A program made the translations under genes and the position numbers. Shown here in pieces: positions 1-7,426 of a stretch of 14,427 nucleotides of DNA. The notes under the pieces were generated by a model. That model had not been told where the DNA came from. It was given only the letters and a program-made list of their open reading frames with translations, and did not search any database. Position 1 is the first letter of the stretch. Every line of letters starts with the position of its first letter. The DNA is from Candidatus Zixiibacteriota bacterium. GTDB taxonomy: Bacteria > Zixibacteria > MSB-5A5 > GN15 > FEB-12. The stretch is taken from NCBI GenBank assembly GCA_023132995.1, contig JAGLXI010000246.1, forward strand, positions 1-14,427. The letters are read 5' to 3'.

Positions 1-1015
1 CCCAATCCTGGATGGCGCCGGCCACGATCTCTGAAGCCGAGGCGGTGCCTTCGTTGACCAGGATGACGAGCGGTTTGTCAAGATAGAGGGGGGGGCGGTC
101 GGAATAGTAATGCCGCTCGGAGCTCTCGTAACGCCCCTTGGTGTAAACCACCTGACGCCCCTGCTCCAGGAACAGCTCAGCCGTCTCTTTAGCCTGGTCG
201 AGAAGCCCGCCACCGTTGGAGCGGAGATCGAAAATCAAGCCGGACACGTTCTTCTCGTTGAGTTCCGAGAGGGCGTTCCTTAGCTCGTGGCTGGTTTCCT
301 TGGCGAACCGAGAGAGCCGCACGTAGCCGATGTCTGTGCCGGGGACAATGCCCGAATAAGGTACCGACTTGAGTTCGATAACAGCCCGCTCCAGCTCAAA
401 CTCCATCATGTCAGCGATTCCGGAGCGATTGATCAGGAGGGTTACCGATGTTCCGGCTGTCCCGCGCATGAGTTTGGCGCCGTCAGAGGTGGACATATCC
501 TCGGTCGACTTGCCGTCGATCTCCCAGATGACATCGCCCGCCCGGAGGCCCTTGCGGTAGGCCGGAGTGCCTTCTATGGGCGTGACAATCACAATTCGGC
601 CCTCGCGCGAATCGATCTGCATCCCCAAGCCTTCATACTTGCCGTCAGTGGACTCCATCAGGGCATCGTACGAGGACTTCTCCATCAAGACCGAAAAACG
701 ATCCAGGTCAGAGAGCATACCTACTATCCCCGCCTTGATGATTTCCTCGGTGTCCACCTCCTCCATGTACTGATTCCTGACATTGAAGGCGGTCTGCGTT
801 AGTTTCTTGACGTCTCTGAGGAAGCTGTCTCGATCGTTGCGGGCGGTCTCCTCCGACCCACGGGAGCCGGACTCGAGATTTATGTGCGTGGTGTCAGCCC
901 AGAGCACCGGTTCGGCTGACGCTGTGTTCTGAACCGCCTCACCGATTCCCACGAACCAGATCAGGGCAAGCGCGAAAATCGTAACACCAAAGAGCTGGAC
1001 TGTATAGCGAAACAT
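1..1015 (-). CDS. ctpA: S41 family C-terminal processing peptidase (CtpA/Prc type), partial
   Basis: This periplasmic or exported serine protease trims or degrades proteins from their C-termini. Only the first 338 residues are present; the gene runs off the left edge. Residues 5-24 form a signal peptide or membrane anchor. Residues about 65-120 are the helical N-terminal region, and about 125-205 a PDZ domain (GLGMQI at 129-134, GLRAGDVIWEIDG at 156-168). The peptidase core follows, with IGYVRLSRF (229-237), FDLRSNGGG (262-270) and NEGTASASEIVAGAIQD (321-337). By alignment with E. coli Prc (Ser430, Asp441, Lys455), the nucleophile is Ser326 and Asp337 matches the conserved Asp; the catalytic Lys would lie about 14 residues beyond the window. 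The ATG is preceded by GGAGG at 1020-1024 (minus strand) with a short 4-base spacer. A promoter lies just upstream and the gene is divergent from its neighbour. The family call is secure; the substrate is unknown. Confidence 0.93.
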   Translation of the reverse strand, partial: MFRYTVQLFGVTIFALALIWFVGIGEAVQNTASAEPVLWADTTHINLESGSRGSEETARNDRDSFLRDVKKLTQTAFNVRNQYMEEVDTEEIIKAGIVGMLSDLDRFSVLMEKSSYDALMESTDGKYEGLGMQIDSREGRIVIVTPIEGTPAYRKGLRAGDVIWEIDGKSTEDMSTSDGAKLMRGTAGTSVTLLINRSGIADMMEFELERAVIELKSVPYSGIVPGTDIGYVRLSRFAKETSHELRNALSELNEKNVSGLIFDLRSNGGGLLDQAKETAELFLEQGRQVVYTKGRYESSERHYYSDRPPLYLDKPLVILVNEGTASASEIVAGAIQDW

Positions 1016-1050
1016 GGGACCTCCAAATGTGCTTTTCCAAAATCACTTAC

Positions 1051-1078
1051 AATGTAACCATTTACGCAGCCTTGTCAA
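1051..1078 (-). promoter_or_regulatory. Sigma70-like promoter of the S41 peptidase gene
   Basis: On the minus strand, a perfect TTGACA (-35) at 1078-1073 is followed after 16 bases by TACATT (-10, four of six consensus bases) at 1056-1051. This would start transcription near 1044 and give a leader of about 30 bases containing the GGAGG ribosome site. Position and strand fit the peptidase gene. It is inferred from sequence only. Confidence 0.55.
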
Positions 1079-1150
1079 GTTTGGCGGCGCTTATCGGAGA
1101 TGCTGTATCTCCATGAGTTTTATACGTTTATCGTACGATTATGGTTTCCC

Positions 1151-1173
1151 GCGCAGGTAATATCAACCTGCGC
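1151..1173. repeat. Perfect 8-bp inverted repeat, 7-base loop
   Basis: GCGCAGGT (1151-1158), loop AATATCA, ACCTGCGC (1166-1173). The stem is GC-rich and followed by CTTTCGG, which is a poor U-tract for a terminator. It could be a leader hairpin of the plus-strand operon or an operator; the sequence alone does not decide. Confidence 0.5.
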
Positions 1174-1369
1174 CTTTCGGTATTTCGTTATCTTCCTTGG
1201 GCTTAACGATGCGAGTAGGACATGCCGATTATTGCCGCCAAGGACAGATCGGCGCTGTTTTCCCACACATTGCATAACCCGTTTGACTTTATCGGCTTGG
1301 CACGTTGCTACGCGACCGAGACTGAAAAGAATGTCCTTTTTGTGCACAATCCCGTATCATTTACCAACT

Positions 1370-2149
1370 ATGAAGTTCGCCAAAAGCATGACGGCAGCCT
1401 GGCTTCTGAACCTCCTGCTGCCCGGATCAGGTCACTGGTACTGGAAAGAGTATGCCTTCGGGCTGTTCGTTTTTCTTATCACGTTGCTGACTATGGTGCT
1501 GTTTGTAGCCTCGTTCTTTGTACCCCTTCCGGCTCCGGTGAAAGTTTTGGTCTTGGGCTTGCCGCTAGTATTCTACGCATTCACTTTCGTTGATCTGGCG
1601 CGGACAGTCCGCACCAAGCGCAGGTCCGTCAGCCGCTCACAGCGGGTGTTGCTCATTGTGCTTGTCGTCGCCGTTGTCTACCAGTTATGCGTACCAATCT
1701 CCCCACTTAACTTCGCCCTGAGAAACCGGCCGGAGATATTCACCCTTGAAGACAACCGCCTCTCCCCCCTGTTTGCTGGAGGGGACCTTCTCAAAGCCAG
1801 CAGGGTGTCCTACCTGGTGAACATCTTTGCCCTTGACCGACCGCTTCTGCACACGCTGCCCGAACGCTATGACGTTGTGAGATTCAAGGACGCCTCCGGC
1901 GGACGCGGCACGGGTATCGTGGTCGGTTTGCCCTCGGAGAATATTGAAATTATCGAGGGTGTCGTGGTTGTCAACGGCCTGCCGGATTTCGATACGGTGC
2001 CCGACGGGATGTTCCTTGCCGGCGACTGGCCGTTGACCCGGGCGAGACAGTTCTCTATCTTGGTAGCGACGCTGAAACTTGGAAGCATTGGGCGGGTGGA
2101 GGATGTCCCTCTGACGGACTTAATTGGGAAAGTGGAGAAACTGCTTTGA
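1370..2149 (+). CDS. Multi-pass membrane protein with degenerate signal peptidase I-like (S26) domain
   Basis: This 259-residue protein has hydrophobic segments at about 8-19, 30-52, 57-76 and 91-109 and a C-terminal domain resembling type I signal peptidase. PGSGHWYW (18-25), early in the protein, is typical of small membrane proteins of the LLNLLLPGxGHxY type. In the S26-like part, SPLFAGGD (132-139) aligns with the SMxPTLxxGD box, VVGLPSENIEI (184-194) with the RVIGLPGDxIEI box, and GVVVVNGLP (197-205) with GxxYVNGxP. FLAGD (215-219) aligns with the MGDN box. Catalytic residues are missing: the Ser position is Arg130 and the Lys position Gly182. It is therefore unlikely to be a working signal peptidase. 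The start at 1370 is chosen because family-like sequence begins there; ATG 1331 is an alternative in the same frame, and neither has a strong ribosome site. The stop overlaps the next start by 4 bases. The true role is unknown. Confidence 0.7.
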   Translation: MKFAKSMTAAWLLNLLLPGSGHWYWKEYAFGLFVFLITLLTMVLFVASFFVPLPAPVKVLVLGLPLVFYAFTFVDLARTVRTKRRSVSRSQRVLLIVLVVAVVYQLCVPISPLNFALRNRPEIFTLEDNRLSPLFAGGDLLKASRVSYLVNIFALDRPLLHTLPERYDVVRFKDASGGRGTGIVVGLPSENIEIIEGVVVVNGLPDFDTVPDGMFLAGDWPLTRARQFSILVATLKLGSIGRVEDVPLTDLIGKVEKLL

Positions 2150-2814
2150 ACCGAGTAAAGAACCTGATATTCGATCTGGACGGTACGCTGATTGATTCGT
2201 CCGAGGGCGTCGTGGAAGCGGTTAATTACTCGCTTGAGAAAGTGGGCGCGCCACCGCAGACTCCCGATGCGATCAAGCCGTATATTGGTTATCCATTGGA
2301 GAAGATGTATCCCAACTTCACCGATGCGCCCGTCGACGAACTGTGCGCCCATTTTCAGGAAAAAGCCACGGAGACGGTCGTCTCGTCGACGGTGGCCTTG
2401 CCCGGCGTCGACAGTACGCTGCGAGAGTTGTGTGACCGGGGATATCGCCTGGCCATCGCCACCACCAAGATCAAGGTCCATGTCAATGGCATCATCGACA
2501 AGTTCGGCTGGCAGGACCGGTTTGCAGTCGCTACGGGTGGAGACGAAGTAGAGCAGGTCAAACCTGATCCGACTATTTTCCTGCTGACGCTCGAACGGCT
2601 CAAAGCTCCCAAGTCCGAATCGATGGCGATCGGGGACACCATCAATGACGTCATCGCAGCCAGGGCGGTCCCGCTGATGGTTACGGCCGTGCTTTCACCC
2701 TATGGAGGACGCGAGAAACTCATGGCCTCCGGGCCGGACTACTTTGTCGAGAACCTGCCCCAGCTGCTACCCCTTCTGGACGGCAGCGGCATTGAAACGA
2801 GAGACCAACGATGA
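2146..2814 (+). CDS. HAD-superfamily phosphatase, phosphoglycolate phosphatase-like
   Basis: This 222-residue cytoplasmic phosphohydrolase belongs to haloacid dehalogenase subfamily IA (Gph/PpaX-like). All four motifs are visible. Motif I is FDLDGTLID at 9-17, with nucleophile Asp10 and acid/base Asp12. Motif II is the Thr in IATTK (104-108), motif III is Lys139 in VKPDP, and motif IV is GDTIND (163-168). Residues about 18-85 form the helical cap. Such enzymes remove phosphate from phosphoglycolate, other sugar phosphates or pyrophosphate; the substrate cannot be told from sequence. The start is a TTG within TTGA, overlapping the upstream stop; GGAG at 2134-2137 lies about 8 bases before it, which suggests translational coupling. 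The stop likewise overlaps the next ATG by 4 bases. The family call is firm. Confidence 0.9.
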   Translation: MNRVKNLIFDLDGTLIDSSEGVVEAVNYSLEKVGAPPQTPDAIKPYIGYPLEKMYPNFTDAPVDELCAHFQEKATETVVSSTVALPGVDSTLRELCDRGYRLAIATTKIKVHVNGIIDKFGWQDRFAVATGGDEVEQVKPDPTIFLLTLERLKAPKSESMAIGDTINDVIAARAVPLMVTAVLSPYGGREKLMASGPDYFVENLPQLLPLLDGSGIETRDQR

Positions 2815-3317
2815 ACAAACTGTATGTACATTCGTTCGAGACGCCAATGGGCAGGGTGCATACGGCCTCTTCCGAGAAAGGGCTGGCCCTGGTCGGTCTT
2901 CCCCGCGAGACTAAGCGCCGGTTCTACACCAGGATGGGGAAGCACTTCCCCGACTACGAGGTCTGCTCTGGAGAAGCAATAAACAAAAAAGCGCAGACGC
3001 AGATCGTGGCATTCCTAAGCGGCAAACGGACCGGGTTTGACTTGCCGCTGGACATAAGAGGCACTCCCTTTCAGGTTAAAGTGCTCAAGCGAGTAGCCCG
3101 TATTCCGTACGGCAAGACCCGCACGTATGGTGAGATCGCCCGCGCCATCGACCACCCGAGGGCATCCCGGGCGGTGGGAGGAGCCAACGCGCAGAACAAC
3201 CTGCCGCTGGTAATCCCCTGCCATCGGGTGGTGGCGGCAAACGGGTTAGGTGGCTACGGCGGCGGCCTGGCGATGAAACGACATCTGCTGAAAATAGAGC
3301 GCCCTCTTAGGGATTGA
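2811..3317 (+). CDS. ogt: Methylated-DNA--protein-cysteine methyltransferase (O6-alkylguanine repair)
   Basis: This 168-residue suicide repair protein moves an alkyl group from O6-alkylguanine (and O4-alkylthymine) to its own cysteine. The signature IPCHRVV (135-141) gives the acceptor Cys137. RASRAVGGANAQNN (117-130) carries the DNA-binding helix with the arginine finger at Arg120 and the Asn hinge at 129. Tyr106 matches the conserved tyrosine that rotates the base phosphate. GGYGGG (147-152) is the usual loop after the active site. The N-terminal about 80 residues are the ribonuclease-H-like domain. Length fits the Ogt/MGMT group; there is no Ada regulatory domain. ATG lies in ATGA overlapping the HAD stop, so it is probably co-translated with the two upstream genes. 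Ogt is used as the symbol because there is no Ada domain. Confidence 0.95.
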   Translation: MNKLYVHSFETPMGRVHTASSEKGLALVGLPRETKRRFYTRMGKHFPDYEVCSGEAINKKAQTQIVAFLSGKRTGFDLPLDIRGTPFQVKVLKRVARIPYGKTRTYGEIARAIDHPRASRAVGGANAQNNLPLVIPCHRVVAANGLGGYGGGLAMKRHLLKIERPLRD

Positions 3318-3467
3318 AAATGATCGGCTGGCTTTCACCGGAGCGTTGTGAGCAGTTAGCTTGAACGGCTATGTCAACTCACGACTCTCAATAGGGACCT
3401 GAGGCAGATTTTATTGACTAAGCGACAATAAGTGTAGAGCTTGAACTCAAGATAGAGGAGCATTAAC

Positions 3468-4568
3468 GTGGACCCACGCGTTGAGAAACTGGCCAGGGTG
3501 CTTGTCACCTACTCGCTCAAACTGAAAAAGGGACAGACCCTGAAGATCGTCGGTGAGGTCGCCGCCCTGCCGCTGATAAAGGCTGCCTTCAAAGAGGCGG
3601 TCAAGGTCGGCGCCCACCCGTACACGGTGATCAGGGTACCTGACAATGAAGAAACGATACTGAAACTCGGAACCGACGCCCAGTTGAAACACATCCCGGC
3701 GCATTCCAGGATGGAGGTCGACAAGATAGACGCCTACCTGGGCATCTGGGGAAGCGACAACACCCGCTACCTGTCCGGGATCGATCCCAAACGCCAGGCG
3801 TTGCACAGAATGGCCATGAAATCCGTCATGCAGAGGTTTCACAAACGGGCTGCGGCCGGTTCGTTGTCCTGGTGCGGGACGCAATTCCCGACGCTCGCCG
3901 ACGCCCAGGAAGCCGATATGTCGCTTGCCGACTACGAGGATTTTGTATACCGATCCGGTCACATCAATGCTGCCGACCCGGTCAAGCACTGGAAAAAAGT
4001 GGAGAAGGAGCAATCGCGGCTCTGCAAAATCCTCAACAAGGTCGACCGGATTCATGTCCGGGCGAAAGGGACCGACCTCAAACTGCGCGTCAAGGGTCGC
4101 AAGTGGATCAACTGCTGCGGCACCGAGAACTTCCCCGACGGCGAGATATTCACCGGTCCCATAGAGAACTCCGCCGAGGGATACATCCGTTACAGCTTTC
4201 CCGCCGTGTACATGGGCCGGGAAGTCCGGGACGTGCGCCTCGAATTCAAGAAGGGCAAAGTGGTCGCCGAGTCCGCCGGCAAAAACCTCGACTTCCTCAA
4301 AGCCATGCTCAACATGGACAGGGGCGCGCGTTTTCTCGGGGAGTTCGCCATCGGCACCAACTACGAAATCAAGCGCTTTTCAAGGAACATACTGTTTGAC
4401 GAGAAAATCGGCGGCACCTGTCATCTGGCCGTGGGGAATTCGATCCCGGAGTCCGGCGGCAAGAATGTAAGCGCCCTGCATTGGGACATGATCTGCGACC
4501 TGAAGAAAGGCGGCGAAATAACCGCCGACGGCGAGGTCATCTATCGCAACGGTAAGTTTACGATATAG
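3468..4568 (+). CDS. M29 family metallo-aminopeptidase (AmpS/AmpT/PepS type)
   Basis: This 366-residue cytoplasmic aminopeptidase releases N-terminal amino acids and uses two divalent metals. The N-terminal half (about 1-185) is the alpha/beta domain with YLGIWGSDNTRYLSG (90-104). The C-terminal half holds the metal site: by comparison with S. aureus AmpS the ligands are Glu226 (FPDGEIFTGP), Glu292 (FLGEFAIGTN), His319 (GTCHLAVG), His338 and Asp340 (LHWDM). The 66-residue spacing between the two Glu ligands equals that in AmpS. The gene starts with GTG, preceded by GAGGAG (3455-3460) at 7 bases. Upstream are 150 bases without a gene and no clear promoter, so it may be read from the preceding operon or independently. 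A strong terminator follows the stop. Length and motifs agree with an intact enzyme. Confidence 0.93.
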   Translation: MDPRVEKLARVLVTYSLKLKKGQTLKIVGEVAALPLIKAAFKEAVKVGAHPYTVIRVPDNEETILKLGTDAQLKHIPAHSRMEVDKIDAYLGIWGSDNTRYLSGIDPKRQALHRMAMKSVMQRFHKRAAAGSLSWCGTQFPTLADAQEADMSLADYEDFVYRSGHINAADPVKHWKKVEKEQSRLCKILNKVDRIHVRAKGTDLKLRVKGRKWINCCGTENFPDGEIFTGPIENSAEGYIRYSFPAVYMGREVRDVRLEFKKGKVVAESAGKNLDFLKAMLNMDRGARFLGEFAIGTNYEIKRFSRNILFDEKIGGTCHLAVGNSIPESGGKNVSALHWDMICDLKKGGEITADGEVIYRNGKFTI

Positions 4569-4585
4569 CGCCAGCCCTGTCTTAC

Positions 4586-4618
4586 AAAAAAACCGACGCT
4601 GTCCGCGTCGGTTTTTTT
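4586..4618. terminator. Bidirectional rho-independent terminator
   Basis: A run of seven A, then CCGACGC, loop TGTCC, GCGTCGG, then seven T. The stem plus A/U tracts give a perfect 14-bp inverted repeat that works in either direction. It lies between the convergent M29 peptidase and S8 protease genes and can end both. A second outer 8-bp pair (4572-4579 with 4624-4631) encloses it. Confidence 0.92.
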
Positions 4619-4638
4619 CATGTCAGGGCTGCTGTATC

Positions 4639-7035
4639 TTATTGCCCAACCGGTGGCAGACCCTGGTTGAACATGAAATCGACCATGTACACAAGGTCAG
4701 CTATATCAATGGGGCCGCCCTGAGCATCGACGTCACCAGCTTCAGGCGGCGTCGGCGGGGGGCCTTCGTTGAACATATGATCGACAAGATAGACAAGGTC
4801 GGCAATGTCAATGAAGCCACTGTTATCCATATCCCCGCGGACGAGGCTGACGACTATGAACCCGGGATGGATCACCGGCTCATATGTAAGCAAGGCTGAC
4901 GTGAGCTCAAGCGTTTCCGATCCCAGTGCGGAATCGACTTTGTTGCTGAGACCGCCCGGTGTAAGTGGCGCAATAGTAAAGTACAACCGCATGACTTCAC
5001 CGGAACCCTTGGGAAGCGGCGGCTGGCCGCCTCCATCGTCGGCAGTCAGTTCCCAGGCATACCGGTTGGAACCGGGGTCGGAGGCCACTTCCTGCAGTTG
5101 CTCGAAGTAAGCAGTGCGATCACCACGAGTGACGGAATCGAGCGACAGCGGTGGCACATCCTCATATTGGAAGGGAATAACAAATCGTGACAGCGGCTGC
5201 GAGTTAACCAGGCTGACCGACATCATTACATCTCTACCGGGCAAGGCCGAGTCGGAGACAAACCTCACCGTATCGCCCAGCACGATTATGTAGGCTTCCT
5301 TCTCAAGGGTAATATCGCCCATAGAAGTGCCTGCCGTCAGAGAAACGTCGAAGATGCCCGTCTCGGTATACGTGTGAGCAGGGTCCTGGACGTAGGCCGA
5401 GCCGCCGTCGCCGAGCGACCATGTCCACGTGTCGACCGTCAGCGGGCTGATTCCGGTAAATTGCACTACCGCCGGGGCATGCCCCAGGGTTATGTCCGCT
5501 TCGAAATCGGCACCCCAGCCCAGAGCGGCGTCACCGTCCATTACCCCCCAACCGTAGTTGTTGTCAGGCGAGTTGGCGTTGTCGGCCGTCTCCATCAGGG
5601 CCTGACGGATTGCCTGAGCCGTGAAACCGGGCCGCGCCTGTATCATCAGGCAGGCCGCCCCGGCTACCAGTGGTGTCGACAGCGACGTTCCATTGGCGGT
5701 ACCGTAAGAGTAGTCTGATCCGCTTGTCGCGCAGACGGTAGAGACACCCTGGGCGCAGACCTCGGGCTTGATGCGGCCGTCATAGGTAGGGCCTCGTGAC
5801 GAGAAGGAGGCCAGCGCTCCCGATTGATACACTGCTCCGCAGGTTAGGATATCAAAGGCATCGGCCGGTGCACCAATGGTGCTTGGATCGGGGCCGGAGT
5901 TGGAGGCAGCGTTGCACACGACAATGCCCAGATCAGCGGCCATGCTGGCGGCGATGCTGGTAGTGGCTGTGGCTCCATCCAGATCCTGAAAAGTATAGTC
6001 GGTGCCGGTGCCGGGATCCCATTCCAAATAGGACAGGGAACTTGTCACAACGTCGGCTCCAATAGAATCTACCCATTCCAGGGCCGCCACCCAATTGTCC
6101 TCTTCTACGGGCGTCTCCGAGCGGACATCTTCGGTCTTGCAGAGGATAAAATTGGCTTTGTACGCCGGTCCGTAAATGTTGCCGTCTTTATGGCCACCCG
6201 ACACCGACCATATCAAGGTGCCGTGACTCCACTGGCTTGGCCAGTCGCCTACTTCATTGGCCACGTTACCGTCATTGAAGATAAAGTCCCATTCCGCGAG
6301 TACGCGACCGTCGGCGTAGTGCTGCGCAAATGCCTCGTGAGTCTTGCGAAAACCGGTGTCGAAGATCGCCAGCGTGACGCCGGTACCATCCAATCCCTTG
6401 TTGTGCATGGCCGGTACGTTTATTTGCGCCAACTGGCCTTCGGAGGCACCGTAGTCCAGTACTTCGGGGGAAAGAGAGAGCGGATCCAGCCGATCAATCC
6501 GGATCGGGGTACTCTCGAACGGTCTGCGCCGGTAAAGCCCCAGCGGTCTGACTTTCGCGACAAACGGCAGTCGGCATATCTCATCGTAACGGTCGACCGG
6601 GATCTCAAAGCTGGCAGCGTTGAGCCATCTCGAAGTGCGCCGGTGTATTGCGCCCCGCTCGATCACTTGCTCCAGGTAGCCTTCCGGCACCGGCAAGTCG
6701 GCGAAGACGACGTGATCCAGTCCGACCTTAGCTCGTCTGGCAAGTGCCCGCTCACTGATAGTCACCGACGTGGCTCTGCCGGAGAAGCCGCTTTTGCCGG
6801 TAATCCCTTTGTCAGTGAAGTATATCCACACCATCAGGGTATCGCCGTCCCGGTTGACCAGGGTGCGTTTGACGTTATCAAAGGCGGCCGGATCGGCCTT
6901 TTCGCAAACCACCGGCTGATCAGTCAGAGCCGGGATAATGCGGTCGGCCCTTGCCGCGGCCGACAGAACGGAAATAAGAGCAAGTGTAAGGATCGCAGTA
7001 AGAAGCGCTGTATTGGATCGACGGCAAAGCTGCAT
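4639..7035 (-). CDS. Secreted subtilisin-like S8 protease with PKD, cohesin-like and dockerin domains
   Basis: This is a 798-residue exported serine protease. Residues 1-30 are a signal peptide. Residues about 45-180 are an N-terminal region, perhaps a propeptide. The S8 domain spans about 203-508 with catalytic Asp226 (IFDTG), His271 (SHGT) and Ser451 (NGTSLSTP); Asn379 (SNSG) is the oxyanion residue, so the triad is intact. A PKD-like domain follows (about 518-586; WTWSLGDG, HTYTETG), then a cohesin-like beta domain (about 588-730). A C-terminal dockerin pair completes it: GDMDNSGFIDIADL (734-747) and the less canonical GDVDAQGGPIDIADL (767-781), each followed by VY(L/M)VDxMFN. The start at 7035 is preferred over ATG 7041 because AGAGG at 7044-7048 lies 8 bases from it but only 2 from the upstream ATG. 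The gene is single, convergent with the M29 gene and divergent from the prepilin. It likely acts outside the cytoplasm; the substrate is unknown. Confidence 0.93.
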   Translation of the reverse strand: MQLCRRSNTALLTAILTLALISVLSAAARADRIIPALTDQPVVCEKADPAAFDNVKRTLVNRDGDTLMVWIYFTDKGITGKSGFSGRATSVTISERALARRAKVGLDHVVFADLPVPEGYLEQVIERGAIHRRTSRWLNAASFEIPVDRYDEICRLPFVAKVRPLGLYRRRPFESTPIRIDRLDPLSLSPEVLDYGASEGQLAQINVPAMHNKGLDGTGVTLAIFDTGFRKTHEAFAQHYADGRVLAEWDFIFNDGNVANEVGDWPSQWSHGTLIWSVSGGHKDGNIYGPAYKANFILCKTEDVRSETPVEEDNWVAALEWVDSIGADVVTSSLSYLEWDPGTGTDYTFQDLDGATATTSIAASMAADLGIVVCNAASNSGPDPSTIGAPADAFDILTCGAVYQSGALASFSSRGPTYDGRIKPEVCAQGVSTVCATSGSDYSYGTANGTSLSTPLVAGAACLMIQARPGFTAQAIRQALMETADNANSPDNNYGWGVMDGDAALGWGADFEADITLGHAPAVVQFTGISPLTVDTWTWSLGDGGSAYVQDPAHTYTETGIFDVSLTAGTSMGDITLEKEAYIIVLGDTVRFVSDSALPGRDVMMSVSLVNSQPLSRFVIPFQYEDVPPLSLDSVTRGDRTAYFEQLQEVASDPGSNRYAWELTADDGGGQPPLPKGSGEVMRLYFTIAPLTPGGLSNKVDSALGSETLELTSALLTYEPVIHPGFIVVSLVRGDMDNSGFIDIADLVYLVDHMFNEGPPPTPPEAGDVDAQGGPIDIADLVYMVDFMFNQGLPPVGQ

Positions 7036-7041
7036 AATCAT

Positions 7042-7426
7042 GTCCTCTTTTCTGAGATCGGCGAAAAGGCTACTGCCTCTTAGACGTAAGACCGCTTCGT
7101 TCTATCAAGTTACTACAGATGCCGTTTTTGTCAACAGCAAATCGCCTCGTCCCTATTAGTATGGGGTTGTACCTATCTATTGAAGCGTGATACGCGGCCG
7201 CACGTTCTCGGTGCCGGGATATACGCCGCCCCGGCATCACGCCTAACTAACAGCTACGCACGGGGTTGCCTCTGAGTGGCGGCGACTGTCCGGATTCATG
7301 GCGGCAAGGCATGGGGTATGCTTCAAAACCGGGTGACAACAAGAAAACCTTAAGCGAGAGTCCCGTTAACCCCCGGGACACTGTGGTTTCCCGGTGTTGA
7401 CCTCTCTCGAGTTTATAGGATCCGCT
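7042..7426. other. Intergenic region between divergent protease and prepilin genes, possibly structured
   Basis: About 385 bases with no credible gene. A perfect TTGACA lies on the minus strand at 7134-7129 in the right place for the protease, but no good -10 follows at 16-18 bases. Inverted repeats seen: GCGTGA (7185-7190) with TCACGC (7237-7242), enclosing TGCCGGG (7212-7218) with CCCGGCA (7230-7236); and GTCCCG (7360-7365) with CGGGAC (7374-7379). These may form a structured leader for the prepilin transcript, but no known riboswitch class was recognised. AGGA at 7417-7420 is the probable prepilin ribosome site. Confidence 0.4.

Larger units (their letters stand above)
1016..1369. other. 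Divergent intergenic region with two perfect hairpins
   Basis: These 354 bases separate the divergent peptidase and membrane-protein genes. Besides the minus-strand promoter they hold two perfect inverted repeats: a 6-bp stem with a 5-base loop (1096-1101 with 1107-1112) and an 8-bp stem with a 7-base loop (1151-1158 with 1166-1173). I see no convincing gene. The open frame running into the downstream gene from 1100 lacks family-like sequence before residue 1 of the membrane protein. No clear plus-strand promoter was recognised. Confidence 0.5.

Noticed and set aside
287..802. Plus-strand open frame of 171 codons
   Set aside because: It is opposite the S41 peptidase, whose PDZ and active-site motifs settle the true strand.
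1100..1369. N-terminal extension of the signal-peptidase-like protein by up to 90 residues
   Set aside because: The extension has no hydrophobic or family-like pattern and covers the two hairpins. The membrane protein has a natural start at 1370, with 1331 as a nearby alternative.
1867..2481. Minus-strand open frame of 204 codons
   Set aside because: It crosses the boundary of two well-supported plus-strand genes and has no recognisable motif or ribosome site.
3447..4055. Minus-strand open frame of 202 codons
   Set aside because: It is the reverse complement shadow of the M29 aminopeptidase, which has all metal ligands in the plus-strand frame.
6190..7083. Plus-strand open frame of 297 codons
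   Set aside because: It lies opposite the S8 protease, whose minus-strand frame has an intact triad and recognised domains. The plus-strand translation has no family-like features.
7250..7400. c-di-GMP (GEMM) or other known riboswitch before the prepilin
   Set aside because: The GC-rich segments first suggested GEMM, but the conserved core segments and GNRA-type hairpin arrangement are not found. I cannot assign any known class.
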